A stretch of 9,693 nucleotides of DNA, taken from Bacteroidota bacterium. Lineage in GTDB: Bacteria > Bacteroidota > Bacteroidia > Flavobacteriales > Flavobacteriaceae. Positions 5,251 through 9,693 of the stretch are shown piece by piece. Numbering within the stretch: position 1 is the first letter of the stretch; each line of letters opens with the position of its first letter. The notes under the pieces are model-generated. The model worked only from the letters and a program-made list of their open reading frames with translations, had not been told where the DNA came from and did not search any database. The position numbers and the translations under genes were made by a program. Location of the stretch: assembly GCA_021793135.1 (NCBI GenBank), contig JAJYTI010000074.1:1-9693 (forward strand), written 5' to 3'.

Positions 5251-7734
5251 ATGCGAAAGCTACTCTTAATATTTACTTTTCACTTATGTTTTGTGTCCAT
5301 AGCGCAAACACCAAAAAAGCCGACATCTTCTGAAATATATGCATCTATTCAGAAATTAAATTTTTTAGGGTCGGTTATGTATGTTGCTGCACATCCCGAT
5401 GACGAAAATACCGATTTGATATCCTATTTTGCAAATGATGTGCATGCACAAACCGCATATTTTTCTATGACTAGAGGAGATGGAGGGCAAAATTTGATAG
5501 GCTCGGAATTACGAGAGTTACTAGGAGTAATTCGTACGCAGGAATTAATCCAAGCAAGACGAATCGATGGAGGCTTACAGTATTTTTCTCGAGCAAATGA
5601 TTTTGGTTTTTCTAAGAATCCCCACGAAACTTTTGAATTTTGGGATAAGGAGCAAGTAATGCGTGATTTAGTATATCGAATTCGTGATTTTCAACCTGAT
5701 ATTATCATCAATCGCTTTGATCATCGCACACCAGGAACTACACATGGTCATCATACCGCATCAGCTATTTTAGGAGTAGAAGCTTTTGATTTAGCTTCCG
5801 ATGCTCATGCTTTTCCCGAACAATTAGAAACAGTTTCTGTATGGCAACCTAAAAAATTATTTTTTAATGATTCATGGTTCTTTTATGGAAATACAGAAGC
5901 ATTCGAAAAAGCAGACCAATCCGATAAATTTGGAATAGATATAGGTACATTCTATTCTAGTCTAGGGTTGAGCAATGGTGAAATCGCAGCCCAAAGCCGA
6001 AGTTCGCATAGCTCACAAGGTTTTGGTACTTCAGGTCGTCGTGGTTCCAGTATGGAATACTTGGAGCCTATTTTTGGAGAAATGCCAAAGGAAAATATAT
6101 TTGAAGGTATTGATACTAGCTGGAATCGTTTGGAAGATGGTGCACCTATTGCCAAGGTTTTAAAAGAAGTAGAAAATGAATATGACTTCCGCAATCCTTC
6201 TGCAAGCCTGCCAAAGTTGTTAGAAGCATATAAGCTTATTCAAGATTTAAAAGATTCACATTGGCGTGAGATTAAAACAAAAGAAATCAAAGACATTATC
6301 CTGGCTAGTGTAGGTTTGTATTTAGAGGCCATAGCCGAGTCCTCTACTGCTATTGCAGGAGAGGAGGTAACGATTGCATTGGAAGCTATTAATCGAAGTA
6401 GTTTTCCAATTCGTATAGAGGCTATAAGTATAAACGGTAAGGAGAGTAATATTCAGACAAGTTTGGATAATAATCAAGCATGGAAAGAAAATATGACTTT
6501 GCAAATACCATCAGATGAACCACCTACAAATGCCTATTGGTTAGACAAAGAAGCCTCTTTAGGAATGTATCATGTTGGGGAAAAAGAGTTAATTGGTTTA
6601 CCAGAAACACCACCCGCATTCACAGCTATTTTCCATTTAAATATAGATGGCGTAACATTGCCCATAGAGAAACCTATAGTCTATAAATATACCGATTTGG
6701 CTAAAGGAGAATTATACGAACCTTTTGTAGTAATGCCAATGGCTTCGGTAGCGATTGAAGAAAAAGTCCAAGTATTTGGAGATTCAAATTCCAAAACGAT
6801 TCGAGTTAAAGTGAAATCGTTTACCGAGAACGAAAAAGCAACCCTTCGATTAGATGCTCCAGATAACTGGAAGATTACACCTAAAAGTCAAGATGTAGAA
6901 TTAATGCGTAAAGGGTCGACACAGTATTTTTATTTTACAATATACCCACCAAAAGCTACTTCGGAAGTAATGGTAATTCCACAATTAAAAATAGGAAATA
7001 AAATATTGGATAGGGAAGTACATGAATTGTCTTATAGTCATATTCCTAAACAGCGTGTGTTGTTACCAGGTAAGAGTAAATTAGTACATATAGATATTGA
7101 TAAAAAGGGAGATAAAGTAGGTTATATCCAAGGTGCTGGGGATGAGGTGGGGGATTATCTAAAACAGATAGGATATCAAGTAGAAGAAATAGCTCCAGAA
7201 GATATTCAATTGGAAAGTATACAACAATATGATGCGATAGTGCTGGGAATTCGAGCTTTTAATGTGTTACCAGAGCTTAACTTTAAAAATGAGATTCTCT
7301 TTGAATATGTGAAAAATGGAGGGAATGTACTAGTGCAATATAATGTAAGTCGAGGACAGCTTATAACCGAAGATATTGCTCCATATCCGTTAGAATTGTC
7401 TACAGATAGAGTAACAGATGAGAATTCTAAAGTAGAATTTATAAATGCAAATCATCCTGTCTTAAATTATCCAAATAAAATCACTCAAAAGGATTTTGAA
7501 GGGTGGGTACAGGAAAGAGGTTTGTATTTCCCAAAATCATGGAATAAGGCATTTGAACCCTTACTCCGTATGCACGATCATGGAGAGTCGCCATTAGAAG
7601 GGAGTATTTTAGTTGCAAAGTACGGAAAAGGGCATTATGTTTATACAGGATTGAGTTTCTTCCGTGAATTGCCGGCAGGCGTTCCTGGAGCATATCGATT
7701 ATTTGCTAACTTATTATCCATTGGAAAAGAATGA
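5251..7734 (+). CDS. Secreted PIG-L/LmbE-family deacetylase with Ig-like and GATase-like C-terminal domains
   Basis: This 827-residue protein has a Sec signal peptide (hydrophobic core 4-17, probable cleavage near SIA-QT at 18). Residues about 38-240 are the PIG-L/LmbE domain, a zinc-dependent amidohydrolase fold known from GlcNAc-PI de-N-acetylase, MshB and BshB. The AHPDDE motif is at 47-52 (metal ligands His48 and Asp51) and HGHHTAS at 165-171 (third ligand His168). The catalytic Asp is likely Asp50. A helical linker is followed by two beta-sandwich regions: about 360-480, and about 490-590, the latter resembling NEW3-type domains (LDAPDNWKITP, 534-544). Residues about 620-827 resemble a class I glutamine amidotransferase-like fold (YDAIVLGIRAFN, 660-671; YVKNGGNVLVQYN, 686-698). 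The mature protein contains no cysteine, so this fold cannot use a Cys nucleophile. It is probably a periplasmic or surface deacylase of an unknown amide substrate. BshB is ruled out by size and export signal. Confidence 0.87.
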   Translation: MRKLLLIFTFHLCFVSIAQTPKKPTSSEIYASIQKLNFLGSVMYVAAHPDDENTDLISYFANDVHAQTAYFSMTRGDGGQNLIGSELRELLGVIRTQELIQARRIDGGLQYFSRANDFGFSKNPHETFEFWDKEQVMRDLVYRIRDFQPDIIINRFDHRTPGTTHGHHTASAILGVEAFDLASDAHAFPEQLETVSVWQPKKLFFNDSWFFYGNTEAFEKADQSDKFGIDIGTFYSSLGLSNGEIAAQSRSSHSSQGFGTSGRRGSSMEYLEPIFGEMPKENIFEGIDTSWNRLEDGAPIAKVLKEVENEYDFRNPSASLPKLLEAYKLIQDLKDSHWREIKTKEIKDIILASVGLYLEAIAESSTAIAGEEVTIALEAINRSSFPIRIEAISINGKESNIQTSLDNNQAWKENMTLQIPSDEPPTNAYWLDKEASLGMYHVGEKELIGLPETPPAFTAIFHLNIDGVTLPIEKPIVYKYTDLAKGELYEPFVVMPMASVAIEEKVQVFGDSNSKTIRVKVKSFTENEKATLRLDAPDNWKITPKSQDVELMRKGSTQYFYFTIYPPKATSEVMVIPQLKIGNKILDREVHELSYSHIPKQRVLLPGKSKLVHIDIDKKGDKVGYIQGAGDEVGDYLKQIGYQVEEIAPEDIQLESIQQYDAIVLGIRAFNVLPELNFKNEILFEYVKNGGNVLVQYNVSRGQLITEDIAPYPLELSTDRVTDENSKVEFINANHPVLNYPNKITQKDFEGWVQERGLYFPKSWNKAFEPLLRMHDHGESPLEGSILVAKYGKGHYVYTGLSFFRELPAGVPGAYRLFANLLSIGKE

Positions 7735-7862
7735 GCCCAGAAACAAACGAAAAGAACGGACCAAAAATAGAGCTGACTTGGCAAAAAGTATTCACTTGGA
7801 TGTTAGTTGCCAACCTTATCTATGTTTTGATTTTCTATCTAATCATGAAGACTTTTAACTAG
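7731..7862 (+). CDS. 43-residue single-span membrane microprotein between deacetylase and symporter
   Basis: An ATG at 7731 overlaps the deacetylase stop in an ATGA junction, and the reading frame ends with TAG at 7860-7862, directly before the symporter ATG at 7863. The product has a polar N-terminus of about 19 residues with three lysines (8, 12, 19), then one hydrophobic span around WMLVANLIYVLIFYLIM (23-39), then KTFN. The exact fit into the otherwise empty 128 bases, with overlap on one side and abutment on the other, argues strongly for a real translated gene rather than chance. No signal cleavage or lipobox is evident. The positive-inside rule would favour a cytoplasmic N-terminus, though Lys40 weakens this. 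Several sodium:solute symporters are known to sit beside small membrane proteins (for example DUF485 with ActP, YhdT with PanF, DUF4212 and DUF3311 proteins), so a small-subunit role is plausible but inferred. I do not recognise a named family. Confidence 0.75.
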   Translation: MSPETNEKNGPKIELTWQKVFTWMLVANLIYVLIFYLIMKTFN

Positions 7863-9557
7863 ATGCAAACAATAGATTGGATTGTATTAATAGGAGCCTT
7901 GCTTTTTATTGTGATTTACGGTACATGGAAAACTCGTAATCAAAATAAGAGCGTTAAAAACTATCTGAAAGCCGATGATTCCAATTGGTTTGCCATTGGT
8001 TTATCGGTCATGGCTACGCAAGCAAGTGCTATTACTTTCTTATCTACTCCTGGGCAAGCTTTCCATGATGGAATGAGCTTTGTGCAGTTCTACTTTGGAC
8101 AGCCCATTGCTATTGTTATTATCTGTCTTGTTTTTATCCCGATTTACCACCGACTTAATGTTTATACTGCTTATGAATATTTAGAAAGTAGATTCGACCA
8201 GAAAACTCGTACGCTAACAGCATGTTTATTCCTAATCCAACGTGGATTGGCTGCTGGGATAACCATTTTTGCGCCAGCTATTATTTTATCTGCAGTATTG
8301 GGATGGCCATTAGTTTGGTTGAATATCATTATTGGTGTTCTAGTAATTATCTATACTGTTTCTGGAGGAACCAAAGCGGTGAGTGTGACGCAAAAACAAC
8401 AAATGGCAGTAATGATGGGAGGAATGGCAGTTGCATTTACCATCTTAATCTATGCATTGCCAAAGGATATAAACTTCAGTAATGCCATGTCTATTGCAGG
8501 AGCAGGAGGGAAGTTGAATGTTTTGGATTTCTCCTTCGATTTAGAAAATCGTTATACGTTCTGGAGCGGAATTATTGGAGGTACGTTCTTAGCCTTATCC
8601 TATTTTGGAACCGATCAAAGTCAAGTACAGCGTTATTTATCAGGGAAGTCTTTGCGTGAAAGTCAGCTAGGCTTAATCATGAATGGATTCCTAAAAGTAC
8701 CTATGCAGTTCTTTATTTTATTGGTAGGAGTAATGGTGTTTGTATTCTATCAATTTAATGCTTCGCCTCTTAACTTTAGTCCGGTAGCTACGCAAGCAGC
8801 ATATGAATCAGAGTATGCAGATGAATACCATAAGTTAGAGAAAGAATTAGAGCTTAATTTCGAAGAAAAGAAGCTGTTGGCTATGGAGTATGGTTTGGCA
8901 TCGGAAAACGAAAGAGCAGGCTTAAAAGAGCAAATTGTACTTGCAGACCAAAAAGAAGGAGATTTGCGTAATCAAGGAAAAGAAATTCTTAAGAAAGCAA
9001 ATGATAAATTAGAGATAAAAGATAGGGTAGAAATAAACGATAAGGATTATGTGTTTATCCATTTTGTGTTAAACCACCTTCCTAGAGGAATTATTGGATT
9101 GATATTAGCAATGGCTCTGAGCGCTGCTATGTCGTCTACCGCATCGGAATTGAATGCGTTATCTACTACAACTACCATTGATTTATACAAACGAAATGTA
9201 CAGGATAAATCCGAAGATCATTATGTAAAAATGTCGAAGTGGTTTACACTGCTTTGGGGTGTAATGGCCATACTTTTTGCAAGTGTAGCCGATTTGTTCG
9301 ATAACTTAATCCAACTAGTAAACATCATCGGTTCCATATTCTACGGAAACGTATTGGGTATTTTCCTATTGGCATTCTTCGTTAGGTTTGTTCGTTCCAA
9401 TGCGGTGTTTATCGCGGCTTTAATTACGCAAGTAGTAGTGATTTACGGATGGTGGGTAGATTGGATGCCGTACTTATGGTTAAACCTATTTGGGGCCGTA
9501 CTTGTAATAATTTTAGCTAGCATTCTGCAGATATTCTTATCTAAGGATTCAAACTAA
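7863..9557 (+). CDS. Sodium:solute symporter (SSS family) with a charged loop insertion
   Basis: This 564-residue inner-membrane protein has about 13 hydrophobic spans and the features of the SSS/SLC5 family, which couples sodium entry to uptake of sugars, vitamins, organic acids or amino acids. The first core helix contains MATQASAITFLSTPGQAF (50-67), followed by the conserved TAYEYLESRFD (102-112) and VSGGTKAVSVTQKQQ (166-180). ALSAAMSSTASELNALST (418-435) holds two serines (424, 425) at the place of the Na2-site serines of vSGLT. Between the spans ending near 298 and starting near 396 lies a roughly 95-residue hydrophilic, Glu/Lys-rich stretch with helical or coiled-coil character (about 313-392), much longer than in plain SSS transporters. 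By LeuT-fold topology this loop should face the periplasm. Substrate is not readable from sequence; linkage to a secreted deacetylase suggests a deacylated product or the released acid. The gene starts immediately after the microprotein stop. Confidence 0.9.
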   Translation: MQTIDWIVLIGALLFIVIYGTWKTRNQNKSVKNYLKADDSNWFAIGLSVMATQASAITFLSTPGQAFHDGMSFVQFYFGQPIAIVIICLVFIPIYHRLNVYTAYEYLESRFDQKTRTLTACLFLIQRGLAAGITIFAPAIILSAVLGWPLVWLNIIIGVLVIIYTVSGGTKAVSVTQKQQMAVMMGGMAVAFTILIYALPKDINFSNAMSIAGAGGKLNVLDFSFDLENRYTFWSGIIGGTFLALSYFGTDQSQVQRYLSGKSLRESQLGLIMNGFLKVPMQFFILLVGVMVFVFYQFNASPLNFSPVATQAAYESEYADEYHKLEKELELNFEEKKLLAMEYGLASENERAGLKEQIVLADQKEGDLRNQGKEILKKANDKLEIKDRVEINDKDYVFIHFVLNHLPRGIIGLILAMALSAAMSSTASELNALSTTTTIDLYKRNVQDKSEDHYVKMSKWFTLLWGVMAILFASVADLFDNLIQLVNIIGSIFYGNVLGIFLLAFFVRFVRSNAVFIAALITQVVVIYGWWVDWMPYLWLNLFGAVLVIILASILQIFLSKDSN

Positions 9558-9606
9558 AAGTATTCGGAATTAAAAATATTTATTGCTTAATGAAAGTGGT
9601 GATATT

Positions 9607-9642
9607 AAAAAAGGATACTTGCAAATTATTGCTCGTATCCTT
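9607..9642 (-). terminator. Long hairpin, intrinsic terminator best oriented for the minus strand
   Basis: AAGGATAC (9611-9618) pairs perfectly with GTATCCTT (9635-9642). Inside, GCAA (9621-9624) pairs with TTGC (9629-9632) around an ATTA loop, separated from the outer stem by a 2x2 internal loop. Read on the minus strand the stem runs into six T residues (complement of A6 at 9607-9612), a canonical intrinsic terminator. On the plus strand the stem is followed only by TTATTAAG, so it may also stop symporter transcription, less efficiently. Confidence 0.65.
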
Positions 9643-9668
9643 ATTAAGATTCTAATGAAAAAAACTTC

Positions 9669-9693
9669 TTATTGTAGTTTCTTTAATAGTGCT
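9669..9693 (-). CDS. Possible C-terminal end of a convergent gene (partial, tentative)
   Basis: On the minus strand one frame reads ALLKKLQ and stops with TAA at 9671-9669, 26 bases before the minus-strand terminator hairpin. A second minus frame is also open at the edge and stops at 9652. The terminator orientation implies that some gene arrives from the right on this strand, but too few codons are visible to choose the frame or name a product. Confidence 0.25.

Noticed and set aside
7664..7858. 64-codon frame spanning the end of the deacetylase gene and the gap before the symporter.
   Set aside because: It is out of frame with both neighbours, begins inside deacetylase coding sequence and has no membrane span or domain. 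The 43-codon frame at 7731 fits the gap far better.
9655..9693. Plus-strand ATG followed by 13 open codons (MKKTSYCSFF...) at the window edge.
   Set aside because: No promoter element precedes it and the nearby hairpin is oriented for a minus-strand gene. Too short to support either way.

Overview
The window looks like chromosomal DNA of a member of the Bacteroidota, most likely a flavobacterium. It is AT-rich, its two best promoter candidates carry the Bacteroidota -7 element TAnnTTTG rather than a sigma70 TATAAT box, most starts lack a Shine-Dalgarno sequence and are preceded by A-rich leaders, and the proteins read as flavobacterial versions of their families. No phage, IS, CRISPR, tRNA or rRNA sequence was seen, and base composition looks even throughout. 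No genus is assigned.

Layout. (1) Positions 1-332, minus strand: the N-terminal 110 codons of a gamma-glutamyltransferase with a lipoprotein signal, cut by the window edge. (2) Positions 333-506: a divergent regulatory region with a Bacteroidota-type promoter lying almost on the mntR start codon and two short inverted repeats that could be the operator. (3) Positions 507-5094, plus strand: a tightly packed five-gene operon, mntR-troA-troB-troC-troD. It encodes a DtxR/MntR-type metal-dependent repressor and a complete TroABCD-type Mn(II)/Zn(II)/Fe(II) ABC importer (lipoprotein binding protein, ATPase, two permeases). Junctions are a 4-base ATGA overlap or gaps of 5, 13 and 5 bases. (4) Positions 5095-5250: an intergenic region with a new -7 promoter element. 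(5) Positions 5251-9557, plus strand: a second translationally coupled unit. It encodes a secreted multidomain PIG-L/LmbE-type deacetylase, a 43-residue single-span membrane microprotein (start overlaps the deacetylase stop; stop abuts the next start), and a sodium:solute symporter. (6) Positions 9558-9693: a long hairpin that best fits an intrinsic terminator for a gene arriving on the minus strand, and possibly the last codons of that gene.

How the genes work together. MntR probably senses Mn(II) (or Fe(II)) and represses its own operon, so importer and regulator are made together when metal is scarce. Both permeases carry a cytoplasmic C-terminal winged-helix-like tail resembling the DNA-binding part of DtxR proteins, which recalls the chlamydial YtgCR permease-repressor fusion. 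The second unit looks like a scavenging module: an exported metal hydrolase removes an acyl group from an unknown amide substrate, and a sodium-coupled transporter, perhaps with the microprotein as a small subunit, takes up a product. The substrate cannot be read from the sequence.

Most noteworthy are the paired winged-helix tails on TroC and TroD, the unlisted microprotein between deacetylase and symporter, and the apparently leaderless mntR transcript.
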